DNA from: Acidaminococcaceae bacterium
Lineage (GTDB): Bacteria > Bacillota > Negativicutes > Acidaminococcales > Acidaminococcaceae
Length of the DNA: 14,452 nucleotides
NCBI GenBank assembly: GCA_003512125.1
Contig: DOSQ01000052.1
Coordinates: forward strand, 1-14,452
Direction: 5' to 3'
The translations under genes were made by a program, and so were the position numbers. The notes beneath the pieces are model-generated. The model was not told the origin of the DNA, did not search any database, and was given only the letters and a program-made list of their open reading frames with translations. Below, one piece after another: positions 1-5,819 of the stretch (position 1 is the stretch's first letter; each line of letters begins with the position of its first letter).

Positions 1-443
1 TGCTGCTGCCCGCCGGAAAGCTGGTCCGGGTAATTGTCAGCTTTCATTTCCAGCCCGACTTTTTTCAGATACATCCTGGCCAGTTCTTCCGCTTCCCTGC
101 GGCTGGTCTTACGCACTTTCATAGGGGCCAGCACCAGATTTTCCAATACAGTCATGTGGGGGAACAGGTTGAAACGCTGGAACACCATGCCCACTTCCTT
201 ACGGACTTCGTTGATATTCGCTTCCCCGTTTAGAGGGATATTATCGAAAATAATCTCTCCTGCGGTGGGTTCTTCCAGATAATTGATGCAGCGCAGCAGG
301 GTAGACTTGCCGCTGCCGGAAGGGCCGATGATTACGACAACTTCCTTTTCTTTGATCCGCAGGTCAATGCCTTTCAGTACATGCAAATCGCCAAAGCTCT
401 TTTCCAAACCGGTAATTTTAATAATTTCCTGCCGCTCTGTCAT
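1..443 (-). CDS. Polar amino acid ABC transporter, ATP-binding protein (partial, C-terminal part outside window)
   Basis: This is the nucleotide-binding subunit that powers amino acid import, of the GlnQ/HisP/ArtP type. The visible 147 residues carry Walker A GPSGSGKS (residues 40-47), the Q-loop glutamine at Q89 in MVFQRFNLFPHMTV, and the ABC signature LSGGQ (142-146). The gene runs off the left edge before Walker B and the H-loop; full members are about 240-250 aa. The start ATG overlaps the stop of the permease gene by 4 bp (ATGA), so the two are translationally coupled and one transcription unit. The substrate cannot be read from the ATPase. Family assignment is secure; the exact amino acid is unknown. 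Confidence 0.95.
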   Translation of the reverse strand, partial: MTERQEIIKITGLEKSFGDLHVLKGIDLRIKEKEVVVIIGPSGSGKSTLLRCINYLEEPTAGEIIFDNIPLNGEANINEVRKEVGMVFQRFNLFPHMTVLENLVLAPMKVRKTSRREAEELARMYLKKVGLEMKADNYPDQLSGGQQ

Positions 444-1096
444 TTCGTGTCAAACTTCCTTTCCAGCAGACCGGTAAGCCGGGCTACCGTGAATGTCAAA
501 ATCAGGTAGATGATCGCCACAGCCATCCAGATTTCAAAGGACGCATAGGTACGGGCGATAATCAGCTGCCCCCGGCGGGTCAGTTCTTCAAACCCGATAA
601 CGGAAACCAGGGAGGAATCTTTCAGCATGGCAATAAATTCGTTACCCAGCGGAGGAATAATACGCTTGAATGCCTGGGGCAAAATAATGTAACGCATGGT
701 CTGCCACCATGTCATACCCAGGCTTCGTCCGGCTTCCATCTGACCGACATCAATCGACTGGATGCCGCCCCGGAATACTTCCGCCACGTACGCGCCGCTG
801 TTGATGGAGCAGGCAGAAATTGCCGCAAAGAACGCATCCACCCGGTGTCCGATGATACTGGGCAACGCGAAATAAACCAGAAAGATCTGAATCAGCAGCG
901 GTGTGCCGCGGATAAAATCCACATACACGTTGCCTATCCAGCGCAACGGTTTAAAATCAGACATGCGCACCAGCGCCACAATGATACCGATCAACATACC
1001 AAAGAAAACACTGAGGGCCGTAATTTCAACTGTAATACCGGCGCCCGCCAGCAGAAGCGGGAATGCGCTTTTCATTAACTCAAAATTTACATCCAT
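440..1096 (-). CDS. Polar amino acid ABC transporter, permease (HisM/GlnP family)
   Basis: This inner-membrane subunit of 218 aa has the normal length for the family. Hydrophobic segments lie near residues 10-45, 65-85, 90-108, 150-170 and 188-208. The EAA loop that docks the ATPase runs from E121 (EAGRSLGMTWW) to ILPQAF at 138-143. The start ATG at 1096 has a GAAGGA site about 10 nt upstream. It overlaps the ATPase gene by 4 bp. Only one permease gene is present, so the channel is probably a homodimer (inference). It is separated from the two binding-protein genes upstream by 267 bp containing a strong terminator and a likely promoter, so its expression may be set apart from theirs. Confidence 0.95.
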   Translation of the reverse strand: MDVNFELMKSAFPLLLAGAGITVEITALSVFFGMLIGIIVALVRMSDFKPLRWIGNVYVDFIRGTPLLIQIFLVYFALPSIIGHRVDAFFAAISACSINSGAYVAEVFRGGIQSIDVGQMEAGRSLGMTWWQTMRYIILPQAFKRIIPPLGNEFIAMLKDSSLVSVIGFEELTRRGQLIIARTYASFEIWMAVAIIYLILTFTVARLTGLLERKFDTK

Positions 1097-1246
1097 AAGG
1101 CAAATCCTTCTTGCTTTTTGTATTTTTTTTCACAGCTGTAAAACAAGTCCGTCCAAAAGAGCAGCTAACCCCGGAACGTTGTTTGCTTTCAGATATCCTC
1201 TATTTCACAGCACAGAATCAATGCGGACTGAATCAGCTTTGCATTC

Positions 1247-1273
1247 ATTATACTACATAAATAAAAAATACAA
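1247..1273 (-). promoter_or_regulatory. Possible promoter of the permease-ATPase unit
   Basis: The minus strand reads TATAAT at 1252-1247. The best -35 match is TTGTAT at 1273-1268 with a 15-bp spacer; a 17-bp spacer would give the poorer TTTTGT. It sits inside the U-tract of the upstream terminator, so transcription could restart immediately after the binding-protein message ends. The resulting leader of about 140 nt can form a small hairpin with arms AATGC and GCATT. The -10 is perfect but the -35 is weak. Confidence 0.4.
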
Positions 1274-1303
1274 AAGGGAATTTTATGCAAAACTCCCTTT
1301 TGT
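1257..1303 (-). terminator. Rho-independent terminator after the second binding-protein gene
   Basis: On the minus strand a 15-bp stem (arms 1303-1289 and 1284-1270, one G-U pair, 4-nt loop) is followed by TATTTTTTATTT. It lies 61 bp beyond the stop of the binding-protein gene and before the permease gene. It therefore ends or attenuates the message between the abundant binding proteins and the membrane components. Confidence 0.85.
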
Positions 1304-1363
1304 TAACAATATTCATTAAATTGCCTGTACTGTCCTCACGGTCAGCATCCAAAAATTACCTGT

Positions 1364-2140
1364 TTATTTTTTTACAGCGCCAAACCATTTCGTATACAGT
1401 TTGTCATATTCGCCATTTTTCTTCAGGTTCAGCAGGGCTTTATTGATTTCTTTGGTCAGCGGGCTGTTCTTCTTCATGGACAGGCCGTAGGATTCTGCTT
1501 CCATGGTATCGCCAACGATCTTGGCAGAATCTTTGCCGCCGCCCTGGGCCAGATAATATTCCGCAACCGGTTTGTCGATGATGACCGCGTCAACGCCCTT
1601 GTTTTTCAGTTCCAGGAAAACTTCTGCGTTGGTATTAAAGTTTTTCACTTTAGCACCGGGAACCTTGGCCGCTTTTTCCGCACCGGTGGTACCGATCTGC
1701 ACGGCAATGCCTTTGTTGTTTAATTCATTGATACCCTTCACTTCGGCATTGTCTTTATTTACCACAACAACCAGACCGGATACATAATAGGGATCACTCA
1801 TGTCTACGGCTTTCTGACGGTCCGGGGTAATGCTCATACCGGCAGCAGCTACATCGATATTGCCCGCATTCAGTGCGGGAATCAATGCATCAAAGCCCAT
1901 ATTCATGATTTCCACTTTCATGTTCAGCTGCTTGCCGATCGCACGGATCAGGTCCATGTCAAAGCCGTCAAATTCCTTACTTCCCTCTTTCTGGAATTCA
2001 AAGGGTGCAAAAGTGGGTTCCGTACCTACCCGCAGTACTTTCGGAGCCTGTGCAGCTTTTTTCTCGCCACCGCCGCCGCAGCCTGCCACCATCATAACCG
2101 CCATGATCATCGCCATCAACAGCATAAATGTTTTTTTCAT
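1364..2140 (-). CDS. Amino acid ABC transporter substrate-binding lipoprotein (second of two paralogs)
   Basis: This is an extracytoplasmic binding protein of the SBP_bac_3 family (GlnH/ArtJ/FliY type), 258 aa. The chosen start is the ATG at 2140, giving MKKTFMLL; an in-frame ATG at 2173 would place 11 polar residues before the signal peptide. AGGAGG lies about 10 nt upstream of 2140. The signal peptide ends in lipobox VAGC with Cys21. The mature part begins VGTEPTFAPFEF (38-49), and R108 (SITPDR) and D189 (IIDKP) sit where family members bind the alpha-carboxylate and alpha-amino groups of an amino acid. It is clearly a paralog of the adjacent gene at 2246-3061. The exact ligand is unknown. 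Confidence 0.95.
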   Translation of the reverse strand: MKKTFMLLMAMIMAVMMVAGCGGGGEKKAAQAPKVLRVGTEPTFAPFEFQKEGSKEFDGFDMDLIRAIGKQLNMKVEIMNMGFDALIPALNAGNIDVAAAGMSITPDRQKAVDMSDPYYVSGLVVVVNKDNAEVKGINELNNKGIAVQIGTTGAEKAAKVPGAKVKNFNTNAEVFLELKNKGVDAVIIDKPVAEYYLAQGGGKDSAKIVGDTMEAESYGLSMKKNSPLTKEINKALLNLKKNGEYDKLYTKWFGAVKK

Positions 2141-2178
2141 TGAATTATAGCCTCCTGAAATATTTAAATACAAACTTA

Positions 2179-2210
2179 AACTGCCTTGATAAAAGAACCT
2201 CCGGGCAGTT
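2179..2210 (-). other. Intercistronic hairpin between the two binding-protein genes
   Basis: Perfect 7-bp arms AACTGCC and GGCAGTT are separated by an 18-nt loop. On the minus strand they are followed by TAAGTTTGTATTT, a poor U-tract. It could be a leaky terminator or an RNA-stabilising hairpin that sets the ratio of the two binding proteins. No separate promoter is obvious in this 105-bp gap. Confidence 0.4.
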
Positions 2211-2245
2211 AAAAACTGAATAATACTCCGATACGTTGCCGGGAA

Positions 2246-3061
2246 TTATTTTGCAGGCTTACTGCCAAACCATTTCTCATACAGCTTGTCATAAGTTCCG
2301 TTCTTTTTCAGGGCATCGAGAGCCTTGTCAACTTCTTTGGCCAGTTCCGGTTTCTTCTTGGAAATTACAATGCCGTAATCTTCCGCAGTCAGGGGTTCGC
2401 CTGCCAGCTTGGCATATTCGCTGCCGCCATTCTTCAGGAAATACTGCAATACAGGCAGATCGCTGACAACTGCGTCCGCGCCCTTGTTCTTCAGTTCCAT
2501 GCAGGCCAGGTCGCTGGTGTTAAATGTCTTGACTGTGGCTCCCTTTTCTTTCAGCTTTTCAGCGTACAGAGCACCGGTGGTACCCATCTGTACGGCTATG
2601 GTCTTATTTTTCAGGTCTTCAAATTTCTGAACATCATTTACATCCTTACGCACTACAAAAGCCAGACCGGATTTATAGTACGGCTGGGAGAAGATGACCT
2701 GCTGTTTCCGTTCTTCCGTAATACTGAAACCTGCGATGGAAACATCCAGGTTGCCGGCATTGATTGCCGGGATCAGGGCATCAAAGCCCATGTTCTTGAT
2801 TGTACATTTCTTATAGCCCATCTCTTTGGCAATGGCACGGATCAGGTCCATGTCAAAACCGGTGAATTCCTTGGAATCCTTTTCAGGAAATTCAAAAGGC
2901 GCAAAGGACGGTTCCGTCCCTACGATCAGTTCTTCTTTAGCAGCAGGAGCCGGGGCTGCCGCCTTCTTGCCGTCAGCTTTTTTGTCTCCGCCGCCGCACC
3001 CTGCAGCCAGGATCCCCAGAGCCAAAACAAGGATACTTAACAGTACAGTGATCTTTTTCAT
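2246..3061 (-). CDS. Amino acid ABC transporter substrate-binding lipoprotein (first of two paralogs)
   Basis: This SBP_bac_3 family protein of 271 aa is the first gene of the importer cluster. The start chosen is the ATG at 3061 (MKKITVLL), preceded by GGAGGAGAAAGAA; an in-frame start at 3109 would add 16 residues before the signal peptide. The lipobox is LAAGC with Cys22, followed by a Gly/Lys/Ala/Pro-rich linker to about residue 43. The core has VGTEPSFAPFEF (47-58), GFDMDLIRAIAKE (68-80), the carboxylate-binding R118 (ITEER) and D201 (VSDLP). It closely matches the gene at 1364-2140 over the whole core, so the pair is a tandem duplication. Its message carries the long structured leader described at 3160-3377, which probably regulates it. 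Confidence 0.95.
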   Translation of the reverse strand: MKKITVLLSILVLALGILAAGCGGGDKKADGKKAAAPAPAAKEELIVGTEPSFAPFEFPEKDSKEFTGFDMDLIRAIAKEMGYKKCTIKNMGFDALIPAINAGNLDVSIAGFSITEERKQQVIFSQPYYKSGLAFVVRKDVNDVQKFEDLKNKTIAVQMGTTGALYAEKLKEKGATVKTFNTSDLACMELKNKGADAVVSDLPVLQYFLKNGGSEYAKLAGEPLTAEDYGIVISKKKPELAKEVDKALDALKKNGTYDKLYEKWFGSKPAK

Positions 3062-3159
3062 TTCTTTCTCCTCCAAACCCAATATAAAACAGTTAAACCT
3101 GCATGGCATGCACTTTCCCTACAGCCTGTGCCTTCTCCTGACACGTAAGCACATGTCAT

Positions 3160-3377
3160 AATAAAAACGCCCCGGCTGACCTGGTTTTCGCCCCCACACC
3201 CGCCTGCTGGAAGGTTCGCTCCTAAGCAACTGCTCCCCACTACTGCTCCTCTCGTACTTTTACGGCAGGACTTACTTCTAAGCTGCACCGTGCTCACAGT
3301 AATTTTTACTGCTTACGTGGATCGTTTCGCCTGCAACTGGCATCGACTTTCAACCACAGACCCGGATTGTTTTTATT
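3160..3377 (-). ncRNA. Large structured 5' leader RNA of the amino acid importer (unrecognised; cis-regulatory or stand-alone)
   Basis: The minus-strand RNA starts just after a good promoter, and its 5' and 3' ends can pair. AATAAAAAC (3377-3369) pairs with GTTTTTATT (3168-3160), and CCGG (3365-3362) pairs with CCGG (3175-3172). Inside are three hairpins. P2 (3357-3317) has nested arms GTGG/CCAC, GTCG/CGAT and GCC/GGC. P3 (3311-3297) has CAGTAA/TTACTG. P4 (3291-3262) has outer ACGG/CCGT and inner CTTA-GAAG-TAAG. A G-rich stretch at 3261-3185 may hold a fifth stem. The remaining 98 nt to the start codon include a 7-bp hairpin at 3158-3139. I looked for lysine, SAM, glycine, cobalamin, FMN, c-di-GMP, c-di-AMP and glutamine riboswitch motifs and for T-box motifs, and found none. 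No convincing ORF lies here. Structure is seen by eye; function is inference. Confidence 0.6.
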
Positions 3378-3382
3378 TTTTT

Positions 3383-3411
3383 AATATAACACACCAAATT
3401 GATTATTTCAA
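3383..3411 (-). promoter_or_regulatory. Promoter of the structured leader and importer genes
   Basis: The minus strand has TTGAAA (3411-3406), a 17-bp spacer and TATATT (3388-3383), each 5 of 6 to consensus. Transcription should begin near 3377, exactly where the closing stem of the leader RNA begins. Confidence 0.75.
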
Positions 3412-3452
3412 GCATTTCGCAGTGCTATTTATAACTTTTTCATTCTACTTTA

Positions 3453-3482
3453 AAAATGTTTAATTCGTAACATTTTACGAAT
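3453..3482. repeat. Two overlapping perfect inverted repeats between divergent promoters
   Basis: Inverted repeat A has arms AAAATGTT (3453-3460) and AACATTTT (3469-3476). Inverted repeat B has arms ATTCGTAA (3463-3470) and TTACGAAT (3475-3482) with a 4-bp spacer. They share bases, so the two cruciform or hairpin forms exclude each other. Repeat B is followed on the plus strand by C and eight T, which looks like an intrinsic terminator, yet no plus-strand gene lies upstream. The site is 26 bp before the plus-strand -35 and about 40 bp before the minus-strand -35. An operator for a dimeric regulator is the simplest reading; a terminator of an unseen small antisense RNA is the alternative. Confidence 0.6.
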
Positions 3483-3508
3483 CTTTTTTTTGCGAATTTC
3501 AGTTTGTC

Positions 3509-3537
3509 TTGACGTTTTCTTTTAAAATCACTATACT
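3509..3537 (+). promoter_or_regulatory. Promoter of the small ORF and HD-GYP gene
   Basis: TTGACG (3509-3514), a 17-bp spacer and TATACT (3532-3537) give a near-consensus vegetative promoter. Transcription should start near 3544, leaving a leader of about 107 nt before the small ORF. Confidence 0.8.
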
Positions 3538-3549
3538 ATACTTACCTAA

Positions 3550-3591
3550 ATAAATCGAAACCATAACCGGATGCGTTCCGGTTATATTTAT
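3550..3591 (+). other. Structured leader hairpin of the HD-GYP transcript
   Basis: A 15-bp stem is interrupted on one side only. ATAAAT (3550-3555) pairs with ATTTAT (3586-3591), and ATAACCGGA (3563-3571) pairs with TCCGGTTAT (3577-3585), with a 7-nt one-sided bulge CGAAACC at 3556-3562 and a 5-nt loop TGCGT. The loop could pair with ACGC at 3620-3623, close upstream of the Shine-Dalgarno. There is no U-tract, so it is not a terminator. It may be a regulatory RNA element; I cannot match it to a known riboswitch. Confidence 0.55.
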
Positions 3592-3650
3592 CTGGAAAAG
3601 TAACGATACAACCAAGGAAACGCCGATTCCGTCAGTCAGGAGGTTGACAG

Positions 3651-3725
3651 ATGACGAATCGCGGTTCATACAATACATTGAAGTACGGACGTGATTACTA
3701 TGCTTTCTATCCCTCAGTATCTTGA
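3651..3725 (+). CDS. Small upstream ORF (24 aa) overlapping the HD-GYP start; possible leader peptide
   Basis: ATG at 3651 has the best ribosome binding site in the area, AGGAGG followed by a 7-nt spacer. It encodes 24 residues starting MTNRGSYNTLKYG, with four tyrosines, no signal peptide and no membrane segment. Its stop TGA at 3723-3725 lies beyond the likely starts of the HD-GYP gene (3691 or 3700), in another frame. That gene has no good site of its own, so translation of this peptide probably brings ribosomes to it. It may be purely a coupling device or a small protein. The sequence is not recognised. Confidence 0.5.
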   Translation: MTNRGSYNTLKYGRDYYAFYPSVS

Positions 3726-4422
3726 TTTTGCCTATACTGGGAAAACGAAAGAGATTTGTGCTTTTTTCCTGGAGCTGTTAAAGCGGAAGAACGAATTTCT
3801 GTATCTGCATTCACAGCAGGTCGCCAATTACTCAGCCAGCGTAGCTGCCAAGCTCGGGCTCTCGCGCAAAGAAATCAGCATCATCCGGACAGCGGCATTA
3901 ATGCATGATATCGGTTTACTGAGCGTGCCAAACAGCATCCTTAACAAATATCCTTACCTGAGTACCCGTGAACTGGCTCAGTACAAACGGCATTGTATAG
4001 CCGGGTGCAGTATGCTGGAAAATATGGAAGAATTCTCCAGCATTATTGATCTGATCCGCAGCCATCATGAAAAATGGAACGGAACCGGTTATCCCAAGCG
4101 GCTGAAAGGTGTTAATATCCCGTTAGGCGCACGTATAATCGCAGTGGCAGATTACTATGACAGCGTAATCAATCCCTGCACCACGCAATGGCAAAAAAGC
4201 CATCAGGAAGCATTGCAGGAACTGTTAGGAGCCATCGGAACCGATTTCGACCCGGAAATCGTACGGGCCTTTATGGAATCCATCGTTCCCGGCAACAACA
4301 TCAAGCCGGTTCCGGTTTACAGCAAAAAGGGAGCCAGGGTAAAAACAAAAACAGCTGCCGCAACGTTATCTTCTGTTGCGACGAAAGTAGCTGAGACCGC
4401 GGAATCAAAAGATTTTGCATAA
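3700..4422 (+). CDS. HD-GYP-type phosphohydrolase domain protein
   Basis: This cytoplasmic protein of 240 aa consists of one HD domain of the HD-GYP type, whose known members degrade cyclic di-GMP. Likely metal ligands are all present: H37, H69-D70 (MHDIG), H98, H122-H123 (SHHEKW) and D151 (VADYYD), followed by GTGYP at 128-132. Differences from canonical members are L73 where HDIGK has lysine, N127 in place of the D of DGxGYP, and a degenerate region after D151. No sensor or membrane domain is present. The tail after about residue 197 is Ala/Lys-rich and low complexity. I chose ATG 3700; GTG 3691 would add three residues, and neither has a clear ribosome site (see the overlapping small ORF). 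Activity on cyclic di-GMP is possible but not shown by the sequence. Confidence 0.88.
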   Translation: MLSIPQYLDFAYTGKTKEICAFFLELLKRKNEFLYLHSQQVANYSASVAAKLGLSRKEISIIRTAALMHDIGLLSVPNSILNKYPYLSTRELAQYKRHCIAGCSMLENMEEFSSIIDLIRSHHEKWNGTGYPKRLKGVNIPLGARIIAVADYYDSVINPCTTQWQKSHQEALQELLGAIGTDFDPEIVRAFMESIVPGNNIKPVPVYSKKGARVKTKTAAATLSSVATKVAETAESKDFA

Positions 4423-4423
4423 A

Positions 4424-4470
4424 AAACACAACAGGTTACGAATTATTTCGCAGCCTGCTGTTTTTTTATT
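4424..4470. terminator. Bidirectional terminator between convergent genes
   Basis: Outer arms AACAGG (4430-4435) and CCTGCTGTT (4454-4462) enclose CGAA/TTCG. Plus-strand T7 starts at 4461, and the minus strand has TGTGTTTTTT on the other side. It ends both the HD-GYP gene and the CaiB-family gene, whose last codon lies in the U-tract side. Confidence 0.75.
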
Positions 4471-5596
4471 TATTCAAAATTTCTTCCAGCACTTCTTCCG
4501 TGTTTTCACCCAGACGGGGCGCCCGCCGGTAAAATGCGCAGGGGGTTTTGGAAAACTTGGGTACAAAGCCCATGGTCTTATAATTTCCCAGTTCCGCGTC
4601 TTCAATCTCCAGCACCATCTCGTCTGCCTGCGCCTGTTCCGTCGCCAGGGCTTCATCATAATTCAGCACCGGGGCCAGGCAGGCGTCCGAACCTTTGGCC
4701 AGCTCCATCCATTCTTTCAGGGGCCGTTCCGCAAATATAGCTGACAGTTCGTGTTTGATATAGATGAATTCACTTTCGTCCTGAATCAGCGGGATCAGAT
4801 CAGGCCGCTCCAGCAGATTGCACAGGTTTGCCCAGAACTTCTCCTCCAGACAGCCCACACTTACATATCGCCCGTCTTCTGTCTGATAAATATTATAGTT
4901 TGGATTGCCGCCGCTCAGCCAGTTGTTGCCACGGACGTTTACAAAGCCGTTCCCGAAATAGGTAGCGCTGACGCCTGGTACCAGGGCCAGGCAGGTATCA
5001 AAGAGGGAAATGCTGATCTCCTGTCCTTCCCCGGTCTTTTCCGCATGGTGCAGCGCAGCCAGGATCGACATGCCCGCCATAGCGGAAGCCTGCATGTCCG
5101 CAATCAATACGCCGGGAATGGCAGGTCTTCCGTACCGTTTTCCACTTAACGAAACCAGCCCGGCAAGACTCTGGTAACCGATATCGTGATCCGCCTGTTG
5201 GACCAGCGGTCCTTTTGTGCCGTAACCGGAAATAGAACAATATACGATTTTCGGATTGATCTGGCTGACCGTAGCAAAGTCAATCCCCAGCTTTTTCAAT
5301 ACGCCGGGGCGGAAGCTTTCTACAACCACGTCCACCTGTCTGACCATTTCCAAAAACACATTTTTATCGGTTTCCTGCTTCAGATCCAGCGCCACACTTC
5401 GCTTGTTACGGTTCACTTCCATGAACCAGCAGGCAAAATCGCCCCGGCGGGGCACAAACTCACGGGCGTAATCCCCCTTTACCGGTTCTTCAATTTTTAT
5501 TACGTCCGCACCCATATCCGCAAACATGCGGGTACAGAACGGTCCGGGCAGCAGCCGGGATAAGTCCAGAACTCTGACACCCTGTAACGGTCCCAT
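4466..5596 (-). CDS. CaiB/BaiF CoA-transferase family protein, alpha-methylacyl-CoA racemase-like
   Basis: This 376-aa family III CoA-transferase fold protein starts GPLQGVRVLDLSRLLPGPF and has the family motif GADVIKIEEP (29-38). H137 (ADHDIGY), D167 (LIADMQA) and E251 (CLEEKFW) match in motif and in H-D spacing (30 residues) the acid/base His, Asp and Glu known from mycobacterial alpha-methylacyl-CoA racemase. That favours a 2-methylacyl-CoA racemase or relative over a formyl-CoA or carnitinyl-CoA transferase, but transferases also use the Asp. The length fits racemases (about 360-380) better than transferases (about 400 or more). ATG at 5596 has GGAG 8 nt upstream. It is a single gene with no acyl-CoA dehydrogenase, ligase or transporter beside it, so its substrate cannot be inferred from context. 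Confidence 0.9.
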   Translation of the reverse strand: MGPLQGVRVLDLSRLLPGPFCTRMFADMGADVIKIEEPVKGDYAREFVPRRGDFACWFMEVNRNKRSVALDLKQETDKNVFLEMVRQVDVVVESFRPGVLKKLGIDFATVSQINPKIVYCSISGYGTKGPLVQQADHDIGYQSLAGLVSLSGKRYGRPAIPGVLIADMQASAMAGMSILAALHHAEKTGEGQEISISLFDTCLALVPGVSATYFGNGFVNVRGNNWLSGGNPNYNIYQTEDGRYVSVGCLEEKFWANLCNLLERPDLIPLIQDESEFIYIKHELSAIFAERPLKEWMELAKGSDACLAPVLNYDEALATEQAQADEMVLEIEDAELGNYKTMGFVPKFSKTPCAFYRRAPRLGENTEEVLEEILNK

Positions 5597-5628
5597 GGTA
5601 TCACTCCTTTTACGTTTAAAAAATAATA

Positions 5629-5658
5629 ATATTATGAAATTGGTAAAAGGTCTCGCAA
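5629..5658 (-). promoter_or_regulatory. Possible promoter of the CaiB-family gene
   Basis: The minus strand shows TTGCGA (5658-5653), an 18-bp spacer and TAATAT (5634-5629), about 33 bp before the start codon. The match is moderate and the AT-rich stretch offers alternatives. Confidence 0.35.
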
Positions 5659-5742
5659 AACCGTGTACGATATTTTGCTCAATCCTTTTCCCAGTTTATA
5701 TACTGACTGTCCTTAGTCTTATTTTAATCTGTTAAACTGAAG

Positions 5743-5771
5743 TTGACAAGTGTAACAGAAAAACGTACACT
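5743..5771 (+). promoter_or_regulatory. Promoter of ybaK with an embedded inverted repeat
   Basis: Perfect TTGACA (5743-5748), a 17-bp spacer and TACACT (5766-5771) form the promoter. An inverted repeat AAGTGTA (5748-5754) / TACACTT (5766-5772) spans the spacer and -10, so a repressor bound there would block RNA polymerase. The repeat may be chance; the promoter is strong. Confidence 0.75.
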
Positions 5772-5819
5772 TTAAGAGATACTGATTCAGTAATTTTAAA
5801 AGACGAAGGAGCCTTTACC

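Noticed and set aside
3058..3297. 79-aa open frame on the minus strand in the importer leader
   Set aside because: It overlaps the structured RNA and runs into the first binding-protein gene. It is Gly/Cys/Arg-rich with no family resemblance and no good ribosome site.
3160..3377. Leader RNA as a known riboswitch, T-box, tmRNA, RNase P RNA or SRP RNA
   Set aside because: I looked for the conserved cores of these RNAs and found none. The T-box TGGNACCGCG-type sequence, the lysine riboswitch core and the SRP apex are absent. A model search is still needed.
3550..3650. HD-GYP leader as a cyclic di-GMP riboswitch
   Set aside because: The conserved GEMM-I core and the class II core are not present.
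4415..5149. Open frames of 109 and 132 aa on the plus strand
   Set aside because: Both are antisense to the CaiB-family gene, and the first begins inside the terminator.
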